From positions 80,001,539 through 80,065,538 of the forward strand of contig CM051519.1 in the NCBI GenBank assembly GCA_028015205.1: a stretch of 64,000 bases of DNA. The letters run 5' to 3'. The notes beneath the pieces are model-generated. The model was not told where the DNA came from. It saw nothing but the letters and a program-made list of their open reading frames with translations, and made no database searches. This document shows, piece by piece, positions 22,481 to 34,281 of this stretch; position 1 is the first letter of the stretch, and each line of letters starts with the position of its first letter. A program made the translations under genes and the position numbers. Source of the stretch: Mytilisepta virgata. Lineage: Eukaryota > Mollusca > Bivalvia > Mytilida > Mytilidae.

Positions 22481-22593
22481 CAAAGATCAGTTTCTAGAGC
22501 ATTACTGGATTCATAGAAATTATGAAAACATGAATCTTTTAATAATATGTGGGAGTTATGTTTGGGAAACTTCGTTTGGGAGACTTAGTAACA

Positions 22594-23470
22594 GTTCACT
22601 GTTACAATTATTACTTGTTTTTTAAACATTGACTAACTTTATTTTATTTGTTTTGTAATTACCTTTATCTTTTGCCCTGCAAATCATTTTGAAAACGCAT
22701 GCCCATGTCATACCACTTTTGATTTACGACTTTGTGGTTATATGACACCAACATCGATTGTGGCTTCGCCTATAAAAAGATAACTAACCCCCACAGATCT
22801 CTAATCAATACCTTATTAAATTGATTAATAAAACACACCAAAACCTTCTTAACTCTGGATAATCTTTACCATATGGTTGCGGAATTGTCCCTAAAACTTT
22901 AACAGCGAAATAATGTTTTTCTCACAGACACTTTAGACATAAATCTAATTTATTTCTTTCAGTTGTTTTCTTCACAGCCACCCCTTTATCCTTCGCAACA
23001 CATTACCGCCAACACCCTACCCCTACATTCTATGACAAAAATGAACACAATTTCAAAAAATATGTCAGAATTCATATCTTGTCGACTGATACAGTACAAA
23101 ACCCTTGCATATCGGAGCGTCTATTTCGATAATCCAATCTACGGTTTCTATAATTATTGATGCAAAATAAAGAAAAAGAGAAAAGAGCTTTTCTGTTCGA
23201 TTAATACCAAAATTTACGAATTAGAAATTTCTGTGATAGCATTCTTTTCCATAAAACTTAATTAAAAGAACAGATTTTATCGAGTACACAAATGAATGTA
23301 ATTAAGTACACATACATGTATGTTCAATCAGAATGATTTAAATCTTACACCCCCACGCTCTTCGGTTGCAGTTTACTATTAATTTTCAGACTCAAAGGAT
23401 CTCCAAATGCGTATAAATACTAACTGCTGCGCCTAACCATTACAAATCTGTTCTATATTTACAAGTCCGA
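22594..23470. other. Intron, no feature recognised
   Basis: AT-rich sequence between the satellite block and the next repeat. The small frame 22963-23160 is not recognised. Confidence 0.4.
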
Positions 23471-23479
23471 CAGCAACCT

Positions 23480-25110
23480 ATCTTGTTTTTCACAGAAGTT
23501 GGGGCCAAGATAGCCAAGAAGTTGTTTACAAAATGCAAATTTTGGAATTTTTTTCTTGTCATGGAGTTTAGATCTTTTCTTAACCCCTTTGTCATTACAC
23601 TCATTATTCTGGTATACTTTGGAAGTTGTTTTTGTTGTTTTAGTTATCATAGTGAATTATGTGTCTTGGACATTGTTTTACCTGAAACTTTGTATGAAGC
23701 ATCTATGGAATGACCATTATAAACCCTGCATTTGTTTCTTGATCGGCCGCCATGAACAAATCCTATACTAGTATCTCATTGGCGAAATTGAACATTTTCT
23801 CCTCTTAAACCATACAGCAAAATGAACTGAAACTTGGTATGAAACATCTATGGAATGACCTTTATACGTTTGTATATTTTGTCACGATCGGACAACTGAC
23901 ATGGCTGCCGTGAACAAATTTTATTTTCTCATTGCTCAAACTTTAATAAATGATGTCCTCTGAAACCATATAGCATCGGCTGACTGCTTCAGAACTGCTG
24001 TAAAATAGAGTCATGAATGCTCTAGAACAGAATCCTGACTGATTCTGACTGCTCTAAACTGGAATGGGTAAGAACAGCTCTAACCTGTTATCGTCTAGAA
24101 CAGCTCTCACCTGTCATGGTCTAGAACAGTTCTAGTAACAGTCAGCATTTAGAATAAATAAGAAATCCCAACTTCAAGTTTCAGTAAATTCTTTTTGTAA
24201 CACTATAAATAAAAATATCACACTGGAATAAAGCCTAATTCTTGACCAGAGCTGTTCTAAAAAACAGTCGTGGACCAGGACTACTCTTGACCAGAGCTAT
24301 TCTTCTTCCTGACTGCTTTGCAAGTTAACTTGGACGAGAGATTATGACTGGTCGCAACTGTATGAAGAATCTATGGAAGGCTCTTTATAAAGTTTTTTTC
24401 TCGATCGGGGGACTAACATGGGCGCTATGAACAAATCCTATTTGTCATTGGCAAAAATAAAACAAAATATTCTCCTCTAAAACCAGACGGCTAAATGAAC
24501 TCAAACCTGCTATGAAGTATCTATGGAAGGACCTTTATAAAGTTTGCATAATTTGTACCGGTCGGACAAGTAAATACCCTCCTCCTGAACAAATCCCATT
24601 TCTTTTTAATAGAATTTTAAAAATCCTCTCCTCTGAACTGGCCATATGGTTTAATGAAGTGGCTCTTGATATTAAGCATTTATGGAAATAGCTTTATAAA
24701 GTTCTCAAATTTCTTTTTCAATTGCTGCCATGAACAAATCCTATTTCTCATTGGTCAAATAAGACAAAATCTCCTCTGAAACCATGTTAAACCGTATAGC
24801 CAACTGAACTGAGATCTATTGGAGGGTCTTTATAAAGCTTACATAATTTTCTCGATCGGACAACTTTGTATGAAGCATTTATGGAAGAACATTTACAAAT
24901 TTTACATGTTTCAAACTAGGACTAGAGGTAAAATATATGCAAAAACGTTTATCAAATTTGGATATTTCTCACCGGGATTGGTCAAATTAAATAAAAATCT
25001 CTTAAAAGTGAAACTGAATAGGAAAATGAACAAATATGTCATGTTAGAAAGGATGCCAGGTGAGCGATACGGGATCACCACTTGGGCTTCTAGTTCTTTA
25101 ACTGCTAGTA
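23480..25110 (+). repeat. Decayed tandem repeat of about 145 bp, six units
   Basis: Recurring phrases: GAAACTT, TATGAAGCATCTATGGAA, CCTTTATAAAGTTT, TCTCGATCGG, CATGAACAAATCCTATT and CTCATTGG, at about 23683, 23824, 24355, 24490, 24648 and 24800. It is interrupted by another repeat at 23975-24345 and ends with AGGTGAGCGATAC near 25053, a phrase common in bivalve noncoding repeats. The 109-residue frame at 24819-25148 is a by-product. Confidence 0.7.
23975..24345. repeat. Inserted repeat rich in CTAGAACAG motifs
   Basis: Contains two 26-bp tandem units (AACAGCTCT, ACCTGT, GTCTAG) near 24074-24125 plus several direct and inverted versions of CTAGAACAG and GACCAGAGCT. It splits the surrounding 145-bp tandem array, so it arrived later. 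Confidence 0.6.
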
Positions 25111-25236
25111 ACTACATTGTACTTCAAAATTTGTTCTTACAAATCTGAATGTATTTGATGTATCGTCATTGTAGTTTATGTCATTCGTATTATAAATACA
25201 AGGCATACAACGTACTGATTGAGTAAAAACACTTAC

Positions 25237-25308
25237 AGTTCTTTAGTATTCCGTAACTCTTTGAATATCCCGACTGGTAATGTTTCAATTAGATTCCCAT
25301 CAAGATTT
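25237..25308 (-). CDS. LRR gene, LRR 2 exon (72 bp)
   Basis: Acceptor TTATCCTTATAG and donor CT/GTAAGTG enclose exactly 72 bp in phase 2. It encodes one 24-residue repeat: NLDGNLIETLPVGIF then KELRNTKEL. The N, L, LP and F consensus positions are all present. Joins in phase with the exons at 30218 and 16534. Its copy-B counterpart would lie beyond the window. Confidence 0.87.
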
Positions 25309-25444
25309 CTATAAGGATAATAAACTCCATTAAACATTGCTCTATTTAATATGTTCTTTAAAAAATAAAAAGATAAAGGTCAGCAGAGCGACATAACTGT
25401 AAAAATAATATAAATATTATCACGTCGTCATCACAAAATGATTG

Positions 25445-25590
25445 ACCGATTCGAAGTTTCTTTCTTAAAAATTAGATTAGATATCTTCAGTTAAATTTCC
25501 GGTACTGAAATCGAAACCTCACCGGACTTGACAATTTACCGGATGTCACCAAGTTGAAATGTGACATATGCCGTTATACTCCCTGAATCG
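25445..25590 (+). pseudogene. Penelope-like tail relic
   Basis: Resembles 44610-44720: both have GATATCTTCAG, then ACCTCACC-GACTTGACA and AAATGTGAC. Only the region after the reverse transcriptase is kept. Confidence 0.5.
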
Positions 25591-25835
25591 ACGTAAACGT
25601 GTACAGCACGAACGATGAACGAAGAAAAAATATGGGTATATAAGAGATTCTAAAAGAACTATGCAACCGTAAGGACGATTATTTTATAAAATAAACGATG
25701 TTACAAAAGCCCTTTAACGGTTAAAATTATGTCCATGGTATAGTTTAATGTACATCGTATTTAAAATACATACGTATACTATTTTACTTAGAACCAGTGA
25801 TTTTATATTGACCTATTAAAATGTTAGTTCCTGTG

Positions 25836-26040
25836 TTTCAACGATAAAAAGAATCCTTGATACCACTGAGTCGATTGCGGTGATAGTGGATTCCAAGTCT
25901 CCGAGGGAACCAACAAGACAGTTGCTAGTATTTCGTTACTAACCCAAACATTATACTTTAAATTTATTATTACAAAACGGTGAATTTTGTAAAAACTTAG
26001 GAGTATCTCCCTCGTGCATAGTTTTGTCCTAAGATAAAAC
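25836..26040 (-). repeat. Dispersed repeat family R2, reversed
   Basis: Complement of parts of 31080-31400, including ACTGAGTCGAT and GGAGTATCTCCC with GCATAG. Interrupted by unrelated bases. Confidence 0.45.
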
Positions 26041-26870
26041 CACTCAGATTCTGACAAAAAATTCCAAACATGTTAGATTTTCTCATAGACAACATATTTA
26101 TTGAATTTGGCGGTCGAATTTTTCAACAAACAATCGGCATTTTCATAGCAACCAACTGTGTTCCTCTCCTGGCCGATCTGTTTCTGTACTCATATGAAGC
26201 GGACTTCATTCAAGGGATATAATAAGTGAAAACAAAAAGAAACTAGCCCAATCCTTTAATATCACTTTTCGTTATATAGATAACGTGTTGTCGTTAAATT
26301 CCAAGACTTTCTACATCTCATCTTCGCAAGTGAGCTGGAAATTAAGGATAATAAATATCAGCGTAGTCCGCTTTATATTTGGATTTGTTTTTTGAAATAG
26401 ACAATGAGGGACATTTGAGTACAAAACTTTATGACAAACGATGGTTGATTCAACTTTCCTATTATAAAATTTCCCTTCTTAAGTACCAATATACCAGCAT
26501 CGCCTGCATATGGCGTCTACGTTTCTCAGCTTATCCGGTATTCAAGGGCATGCGTGAGTTACTATGAATTTCGATAAAGAGGATTACTGTTGTCACAAAA
26601 GCTGCTTAACCAGGGATAAATTGGTGTCATCACTTAGGAAATTGTACGTTCGTCATCACGAATTGATTGACCGTGACAGTGTTCCAATATCGCAGATTAT
26701 GTTAGACAGTCATGTACCTCCTCCGATTTGTGACTACGACCGGATTTACTTTGTTGAACTTCACAATGGTGCGTATATGGAGCAGGAACTGCTTACCCTT
26801 CCGGAACCCTGAGTTCACTCCTGGTCCTTTTTGTCATTTAGGCCTTTTTGAATGTGCACATTTTAAGCAT
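26040..26870 (+). pseudogene. Penelope-like reverse transcriptase, broken copy
   Basis: Nucleotide-level relative of 48660-49500: phrases for LDFLIDNIFIEFG, FQQTIGI, VPLLADLFLYSYEADFIQG, then a lesion-rich middle and HHELIDRDSVPIS. The YIDD motif is altered (Y-I-D-N), and small deletions and frameshifts split it, so it is dead. It ends with the conserved tail (GGAGCAGGAACTGCTTACCC, 26779-26798). Confidence 0.8.
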
Positions 26871-29044
26871 TAAAACGGGTATCATATAATTTCGATATTT
26901 GAGATTGTTTTACACATGGGTGCCAGGTATCGTCCACCAATTTTTTGTTTCAAGGTAAAGAGTGTGGTGCGAGACAAGTGCTTCTGAAAGAAAAAAACGT
27001 GTGCGAGACATGGTGTCAGATAAAACTATTGTAAAAACGAAAACTCGAAACTTGGAAATGATACAGTCAAATACATAACGATATCGGAAAATCCACCAAA
27101 GCACGACCGGGAAAAATCATCGACAAAACCTTCGATTTGCATTACAGAATTAGCTTTGAAAATAACTTTTGCAAGTAACCAAAGTAATCCCACTGTATAC
27201 TAGTGTATTTTTTCGCAGTGAAAATAGTTTAAAGATTCAGTGTCCTTTAGATAAAAATAACTTAATCTCCCTTAAAGGGCATTGTACATGTATGATGTGG
27301 TCCGATATTTGGCTCCCAGCATGTCAAAACTGAAAGGTAATAAAAGACTTACTCTCAACTACCATTAAGCAGTCTTAAAATGTTGAAGTTTCAGGAAAAC
27401 GTTTTGTTTTCAACGAGAAATTTCTGTTATAGCTGCAATATGCTTTCAGAGATGGCTAATTGTGAAGAATCAATAAAAACAAAGAATTTCACTCATTTTG
27501 GAATTTTGAATTAAAATTTTGATATAAGCAACGGCCTTGTCCAAACAGATATTTCACTGAAATGTGTCTTTATGTTAAACAAACATTATATGTAAAATAT
27601 ATAAAACTGATTATTATCAGCAAACTCTAGTTTGTTTACATTTTGACGCCAAAACATTGAACATTTAATGGTTTATTAATTTTTCATAGACGTAACAACG
27701 AAAATACCACATGCCATGAATCAAAGAATATTGAAAACAGTAAATAAATTACATCTTCCCTCTTTCTTTTTAAGATTATTTCAAAGTATTTAAAATCTTT
27801 GTTAATATATTAAGCAATTTGTTGCTCGTTTATCAGTTAATTATTCTGTTTCCTGTAATTCCTTGTCTTTATGTGTTGATAATTTAATTTCCCTTTAAGT
27901 ACAAATTACAGCATACACGATCGCGATCTGCAATGCAATACTTCATCACAAAGAGGGTGTCATGTACAAAGTTACCATACAATGTACAATCCGGAAAATT
28001 AAACGTAAAACCTGTGTGATGGGCCATTTATAAGTTGTATTACATGTATTATGCAGTAATCGATACCAGAAACCATATGCTGAACGAAATGCAAAGCCTT
28101 GCTCTACGTCTAACCCTCAGCTTCAACATTCTTTGTGTTTAAGTGTTTGTGCTCCATTGTTCAAATTTTCTTACACGTATTTGTTTATGTGATATCTTTT
28201 ATAACATTGTTTGCTGTTTTTCTATTCTCCCAGATTAGCTTTGTCGTTTGATTTTGGCTTTGTTGTGTATTTCCTTGTCTTATAGCTTTGGTATTTTTTT
28301 GCTGAATTATATTTTTTACCCGAATTTCTCTAATATTGACTTACAGAATTTCCAATTTCAACAATTTATCAAAAATACCATCGTCCAGAAATTTGATTTT
28401 GTTGTGGCTTAAGTCCCTACAAGAACAGTGTCAGTTTAAACAACAATTCTTACATTTCATACAAATGTGAAGAAAATTCATAATGAGGTGTTTAATTGTA
28501 TAGAAATCATGTGCAATGTTAACAAAGTATTCTTATAGGACGTCCTATATATCGTCAAAGATATATTACCCGATATATCCACTTCTAGCACATGCGTATA
28601 GAAGTTTGTTGTAAACACGAATTTTATGAACTTTAACCAGAAAAAAATGTCTTTTTCACACGAATTTGTTTTTTTATCTTAGAAAGAAATCACGCGATAC
28701 AACCACACTAGTTGTGTACAACAACAATTATGACAATGTTGTACACTGGAATACACATTTACGCAGGCAGCTCCATCTTGATTTTTAAAGGACGTGACGG
28801 TTACTGCGGTAAGTCTGTGAAACATGTTTTATTCATTTTGCTTGTGTAAATGATGAATAACATAATTTGACTGTACATCTTATGAAAAAAGCTTTATTCA
28901 AAATATGCTCTTAACAGGACAGAATGGAACGTATAAATCGCAAGAGAAATGAAGCGCCCAAAACAAGGGAAAATCGTAAAGGACAACTCAAATGAGCAAA
29001 ATAAGCGTATTTGTCCTATAAGAATACAAATAATTTATTGTGTT

Positions 29045-29171
29045 TATAGATTTGAAGTCATTTACACATGGGCTGGGCCTTTATATTCGTATTTTGTACC
29101 TCTCATACGTTCGGTATAAAATATCCGAATATAAAGGCCCATACATTTTGTAAATGACTTCAACTCTATAA
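29045..29171. repeat. Foldback element
   Basis: Two inverted arms of about 45 bp: GAAGTCATTTACACATGGGC with GGCCTTTATATTCG on the left, and CGAATATAAAGGCCCATAC with GTAAATGACTTCA on the right. Could form a long hairpin in intron RNA. Probably a small non-autonomous element. Confidence 0.8.
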
Positions 29172-30217
29172 CCCCCATGATTTTTTTCTTAACTTTTTAC
29201 TTGTTTTGTGAAATAAGTAAAACTTTTGTTTCATTTTAACTAACTGACTGATTTTTTTGGACTCTTCCGTACAGCGAGTCAAAACCAAAATCCGTTGTTC
29301 ACTCTATAAATGTTCTTCTCTTATTTTCAGTGTCGTGTGTGTTATATAACTTTATTTGTGTATCCGTGTTCGTCTTATTCAAATCACCTAAATGTTTTAT
29401 AGTAGCATGTATTTCCACATTTTAATCGTAGGCATTCATCTTCATATCAAAAGACGCGGCGTACTGAACATGTACGTTGAACTCGTGCAAATATGCAAAT
29501 ATGACAATGTGATGCTATTTCAAGTTAACATAGAACAATTTTCCAGTCTTCTTGTGCATAAATTATTTAACCATTGATCATATTAATTTAGTATTATTCG
29601 AATCTACACGGAAGCATGTGTTTGTATCTTCAGAACAGCTAGCATTTTCAAACACTTCTTTTGCATTTTAATTTTGTAATCACACGAAATGCATTAAGTT
29701 GCATTGTGTACACGCAGATAAACATATTACACGATCCCTTTTCATTGAATTAAATGGAATGTAGTCATAACTTCATAAACAAAAATTTACATGGTTTTGA
29801 AGATTTTTTTACCTTTTTTACAAAGCATGCTACACATGCGCATAATAATTGACAGTTCGAGAGAGTACAAAATGTGTACGTGCTTTATATGAATTTTTCG
29901 TGATTTCAAAATTCGTAATTTATTCAATTTGAAAAATACAATAGCGTGCATATGACTATTGATGATGTTTTATACATCATTACAATTCGACATCTTTGAC
30001 AGAACATGCTCTCCATGACAACATCAACGACAAAGCTCAGCAATACTGCAATACAAAGCACAAAATCTTTTATTTAATTGTTGTTCACTTGATTTTATGT
30101 GTAAAATGTTATTATAAAAATTAAAATAAATGCTTTCATAGAGTTGTCAAAGTATTCACAATGCACATAATTTAGAATTAACAATATTTAATCTGATCTC
30201 CAATACAAATAACTTAC

Positions 30218-30274
30218 ATATATTTTACATTAACTGCAGTGTCAAAAGCTCCGGTAGGTATATTCGTAATTCCA
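30218..30274 (-). CDS. LRR gene, LRR 1 exon (57 bp)
   Basis: Acceptor TTTTGCTTATAG and donor AT/GTAAGTT enclose 57 bp, phase 2 at both ends. It encodes GITNIPTGAFDTAVNVKY and one further residue, the typical junction of an N-terminal cap with the first LRR (xITxIPxGxF). Joins in frame to 33051-33116 upstream and 25237-25308 downstream. Confidence 0.75.
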
Positions 30275-30396
30275 CTATAAGCAAAACGACTGAAAATAGG
30301 AAATCATCATAAATATGTATTGGCAATATAGAACATATACTTTTATTAGTAACTTCAAATATTCAAATAAACTTAAAAAATGATTCCAATTGTAAG

Positions 30397-30397
<1 letters not shown>

Positions 30398-30464
<67 letters not shown>
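30398..30464. repeat. TA microsatellite, 67 bp
   Basis: Uninterrupted TA dinucleotides about 120 bp upstream (in gene sense) of the LRR 1 exon. Confidence 0.97.
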
Positions 30465-30467
<3 letters not shown>

Positions 30468-31007
30468 ATTTTGGGGTTTACAGTTAAAAGGCTAGAAGAT
30501 TTTAACGAGCGAAACCAGAAAACGTCTATTACAGAGTTCTTGATTTCACAAGCCGTTCATGCTTTGCTTTCAAAAAGTTTAATTTTAGGTATCAACATGG
30601 ATACTCGCCTTTAAGCATTTATCATGAACAAATTTTCCTATTGTAGTTTCTATTATAATATCGTAAATAAATGAAAACGACTTGGCAAAAAACAAAAAAA
30701 AAAAAAAAAATAGGAAGCACCTTAAGATCTTTTTACAGTAAAGGCTATAAATATGAAATTTTAAGATTGATTGATTGGTTAGTGTTTAACTCAGACATAA
30801 TTGCAGCCATATCACGGTGTGAACCAATTGAAATAATTATAAATTGATTCATTCTATCAAAATTTCTTAATCTCCCAGTGATCTGAAGATTTTTAATTTG
30901 CACTGGACTTTCATGAATACTGTCGATTTATTCTGAATGACATTACTTTTTGTAATGCATAAGTTAAGTCATCGTTAAACAACCCAGCAAACCGTTTGAA
31001 AGATGAA

Positions 31008-31430
31008 AATATTTGATACCAATTTTGATCCACAAGATGTGCACATTTCGTCGATTAAGACTCATCAGTTGTATAAATTTCGTGCTAGTATCGAAATAAT
31101 AGCAACTGAGCTGTGGATACCTTCGGGGACTTGGAGTCCACCAGCATCGACTCAGTGGTAAAAATAAAGATCTTTGATACCAATTTTGATAAACAATTTG
31201 TGTACATTTCGTCGATCAACGGCTCATCAGTTGTGTTCAAGGCCTAAAATGTTGAAAACCAAAACAACAATCCAAGAAGTTGAAGAGCAATTCAAAAATG
31301 CAAAAATGACCAAAAAATGGTAAAGCCAAATCATCTAAGGACAGAGCTATGCACAAGGGAGATACTCTTTGGCTTTTACAAATTTTGCCATTTGAATATT
31401 GGGCTAGTATCGAAGAGCTGCTGATCTCTT
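31008..31430 (+). repeat. Dispersed repeat family R2, two adjacent parts
   Basis: GATACCAATTTTGAT occurs at about 31015 and 31168, each followed by GTGCACATTTCGTCGATT-like sequence and CTCATCAGTTGT. Same family as 11340 and 59493. Confidence 0.7.
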
Positions 31431-31899
31431 ACTGATTCCATATCCTCCAGCTGAAACCTCAAATTGTCATGAAGGACTCATTGATTTTATTTTAGACTTT
31501 TCAATTACGACGTTCCTAAAAGTTTCAGAAGTCTCGTGGTCAGCAGCTTGACTAACCAGGAAAGTACACAATGTAGAAAGCACATGTATGCAACATAGAC
31601 TTAAATGAGATCCAGGGTCCTGAAAATATTTTTATAATTCTTAATTACTTTAGAAGCACATCAGAAAACTTGGTCTCTACGATTGTCTGCATGAACAGTG
31701 ATACGGTATACGATTTACGGAACATTTTTGCTCCAGAAAGGATGGTACTGACTGCCCCGTTAACCTTGTAATAGATCGGGTAATCATTAACGTAACAGTT
31801 ACAGTCGAGGAACATAAGCAATATATACAACGCCTGGATCAGAGGAATAATTTCAAGCTCGGCACATAAAGACTCCGATGGATGAATATTGAATATTGA

Positions 31900-32152
31900 A
31901 TAAAATAGTTAGCAAAATTCAAAAATAATAGAAATACTAAGGGTTCATTCCTTGTATTGCACATGGTAGATCTCCTTAGATGAAATTTGGCTTCCTATTT
32001 CGGTATTTTTGGTTATGAGTACTTCTTGTTTAAAATAAGTTTGGTTTTTGGTCTTCCAAATGTTTCAGTTATAATGCTGCTGATGAGAGGTAACTCCTTA
32101 AAATGCGTCGTATACAGCATAGTATAAATTTACTATATCTAATATTAGTATC
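31900..32152 (+). repeat. Dispersed repeat family R1, partial
   Basis: Matches the 3' two thirds of the R1 monomers at 5214-5903, ending ATATCTAATATTAGTATC. Confidence 0.8.
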
Positions 32153-33050
32153 AATTTTGATTGTTATTTTAAATCTACACATGTACACAGTTACTATTTT
32201 CACATCTTATCTGTAATTGTGTTGATCGAAAATCTATTTCTCCCCACTCTTGTCTATACATGTACCATATCCAAATTTCATTCATGTAATATTCGATAAC
32301 AATGTTCATTTATGTCGAGCTCATTCCTCAACTGCCACAGACTACGGTTATATATAACAAAGACTACATAAGAGTACACATGTATACATGTACGTACACT
32401 GTATTGTTCAACAATGAGATCAGACTTGAACACTATATTTTCTTAAAAACACTGACCATAAATTATTAGGCCGAAATGTGGTAAACAATCCCAATCGCCA
32501 TACACATATATAAAAAATATTATGGAGAAATGAGACAAATGTAATTCTCTTTTATCTGACCAACAACAAAAATTACAAATAAATATAAACAATCTAATGT
32601 TCGGCTGAAAACAATAAATATATACATATACAAGATACTTTGCAGTATAAGAACAAGCAAAAATTTAAAATTATAAAAGAGCGTTCCATTCATCTGAAAT
32701 AAAACACGATATTCAATTAACTTATATTAAACAACTTAATTTACATGTTGTTGTACGACAATACACCAAGTAAAGCTATTGCAAAAGTGTAATTATATAT
32801 ACCTAGTTACACGGACACGTTTGTGAAGTATTTTAACTGCTAAAAATAAACTCGGCGACAAAGAACCCTGAAAGAATTTGTCCTATCCGTTTTTTTTAAA
32901 ATATTACAACTTTGTATTGGACTTAGGAAAAAAGAGTTATTTTGATGAGTTAACCAAAAATGTTTATAAAGTTTTACAACCTATTCATTTTCAGATGAAT
33001 GCATTTTAAAGTAGTATTCCTTTTTGTAATATAATTTAAATAAACAATAC

Positions 33051-33116
33051 CTTTCCAGAAATTCACGTTCTTCTACCCGATATGTTGGCCAGCGTGCACA
33101 TATTTGCCATTGAGTT
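33051..33116 (-). CDS. LRR gene, N-cap region exon (66 bp)
   Basis: Acceptor GCACAATTCAG and donor AAAG/GTATTG enclose 66 bp, phase 2 at both ends, encoding TQWQICARWPTYRVEEREFL and one more residue. Position directly before the first LRR suggests an N-terminal cap, but only one Cys is present instead of the usual four. Fits the phases of both neighbours. No second copy is available for comparison. Confidence 0.5.
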
Positions 33117-33151
33117 CTGAATTGTGCGGATTGTCGTACAAATCACACGGA

Positions 33152-33299
33152 GTACAATGAGAACAAAACAAGTGTCCTTAATAAGATGAAAGTGAACACT
33201 TTTATGCACTCGTACCCGGTCAAGATCGGAGGCGACTCGTGCATAAAACGCATCCTTTTACGTTTTTTAAAGGACATTTCTTTTGTTCTCATTGTACTG
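33152..33299. repeat. Foldback element with nested hairpins
   Basis: Outer arms AGTACAATGAGAACAAAA / TTTTGTTCTCATTGTACT of about 28 bp and an inner inverted pair TTTATGCAC / GTGCATAAA. A TA at each outer edge would fit Tc1/mariner-type target preference, which is inference. Confidence 0.75.
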
Positions 33300-33705
33300 T
33301 ATCTACATGTATTACGAATTGGTAGTTTATGCACGGATTAAGTCATTGTTGAGATTCTGAATTGTTAACACATCTTTTTGTAAATTTGTGATCAAAAATA
33401 GTTTGCCAACAGGTTAAACTTTCAATCTTGTTCTTATTTATCATAATTTATATTTTTTTATTGATGATTTTTATCATTTGTTTATTAACCTTAGCCTATT
33501 CGACATTTCAATGACCCTTTGTCATTTGAAATTAATTGCAGTTTGCTTGACCTTTTACCGTTCATGTATATTATGTTTTGACAAGTTAATAAATATAAAC
33601 ATAAAAATCCATTTTTTTTAAACTTTATTAACACCAGCAGAGGCATGACAGGTCGAAAATAACAAGCAGGAAGCAAAACCAGTTAAACAAATACAAATGT
33701 ATGCA

Positions 33706-33845
33706 TTATTGTTTAGGGGCCAGCTGAAGCCCGCCCCCGGGTGCGGGATTTTCTCGCTGGGTTGAAGACCTATTGGTAGCCTTGAGCTGTTTTCTGGTCG
33801 GGTTGTTGTCTCTTTGACACATACCCCGTTTCTATTCTCTATTCC
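33706..33845 (+). repeat. Abundant mussel-type repeat (R3)
   Basis: Includes GGGGCCAGCTGAAG, GGGTGCGGGATTTTCTCGCT and GTCGGGTTGTTGTCTCTTTG. The reverse complement is at 46035-46170. I recognise it as very frequent in Mytilus genomic sequence, and it is one of the best taxonomic clues here. Confidence 0.8.
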
Positions 33846-33940
33846 ATGTGGTACCTAAAACTCCCCTTATTTACCTTGAACATTATAAATAACATATACG
33901 GTATGAAATCATCAATGTAAACATTAGGTAGAAATGGTAA

Positions 33941-34059
33941 AATGAAATCATGTTGCTTTTCATTCTAAAACAACATGACTTATGTATAAACTGATCATAC
34001 ACTGCCACATTTCATGTATACTAATGTTGTTTTAGAATGAACAGCAACCTGATTTCATT
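33941..34059. repeat. Foldback element
   Basis: Inverted arms of about 40 bp beginning AATGAAATCA and ending TGATTTCATT, including CATTCTAAAACAACAT / ATGTTGTTTTAGAATG. About 119 bp in all. Confidence 0.8.
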
Positions 34060-34281
34060 CGATCTGGTCAATAGATAAATTAAAACATTTATTGAATTGT
34101 TCGTAGTTAATTAAAAAATTTAATTAAAGTTTATCCTATGTAAATTTGAATACAAGAAACATTATAAGAAACACGTATTAGATACCCTAGTTGGGTAACC
34201 TTTTACAGACACAAAAAAATATATTCTGAATACCCTGTTACAAATGCCTTCATAATTGCAAAGCCAAATTTTCAACTTAAA

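Larger units (their letters stand above)
19795..22593. mobile_element. Composite repeat bounded by inverted hairpin ends
   Basis: The left end TCTCCCAAACGAAGTTT (about 19795) is met by its complement AAACTTCGTTTGGGAGA at the right end (about 22569-22585). Inside are two head-to-tail units (19850-20206 and 20207-20880), each starting with the hairpin TCTCCCAAACAAAGTTTTGGGAGA and ending in GATCACAATCATACCTAG, and then a 134-bp satellite. No transposase. The first unit looks like an internally deleted version of the second. Confidence 0.6.
25309..30217 (-). other. Intron between LRR 1 and LRR 2
   Basis: About 4.9 kb. Holds Penelope-like relics (25445-25590, 26040-26870), a reversed R2 repeat (25836-26040) and a foldback element (29045-29171). 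The stretches 26871-29044 and 29172-30217 contain only AT-rich sequence without recognised genes. Confidence 0.55.
30275..33050 (-). other. Intron between N-cap and LRR 1 exons
   Basis: 2.8 kb containing the TA microsatellite, an A-run at 30691-30709, the R2 repeat and an R1 copy. 32153-33050 has nothing recognisable. Confidence 0.5.

Noticed and set aside
30275..30469. Frame with alternating Tyr-Ile
   Set aside because: Translation of the TA microsatellite.
32815..32850. Short exon-like stretch between N-cap and LRR 1 exons
   Set aside because: It needs phase 1 at its start, incompatible with both neighbours.
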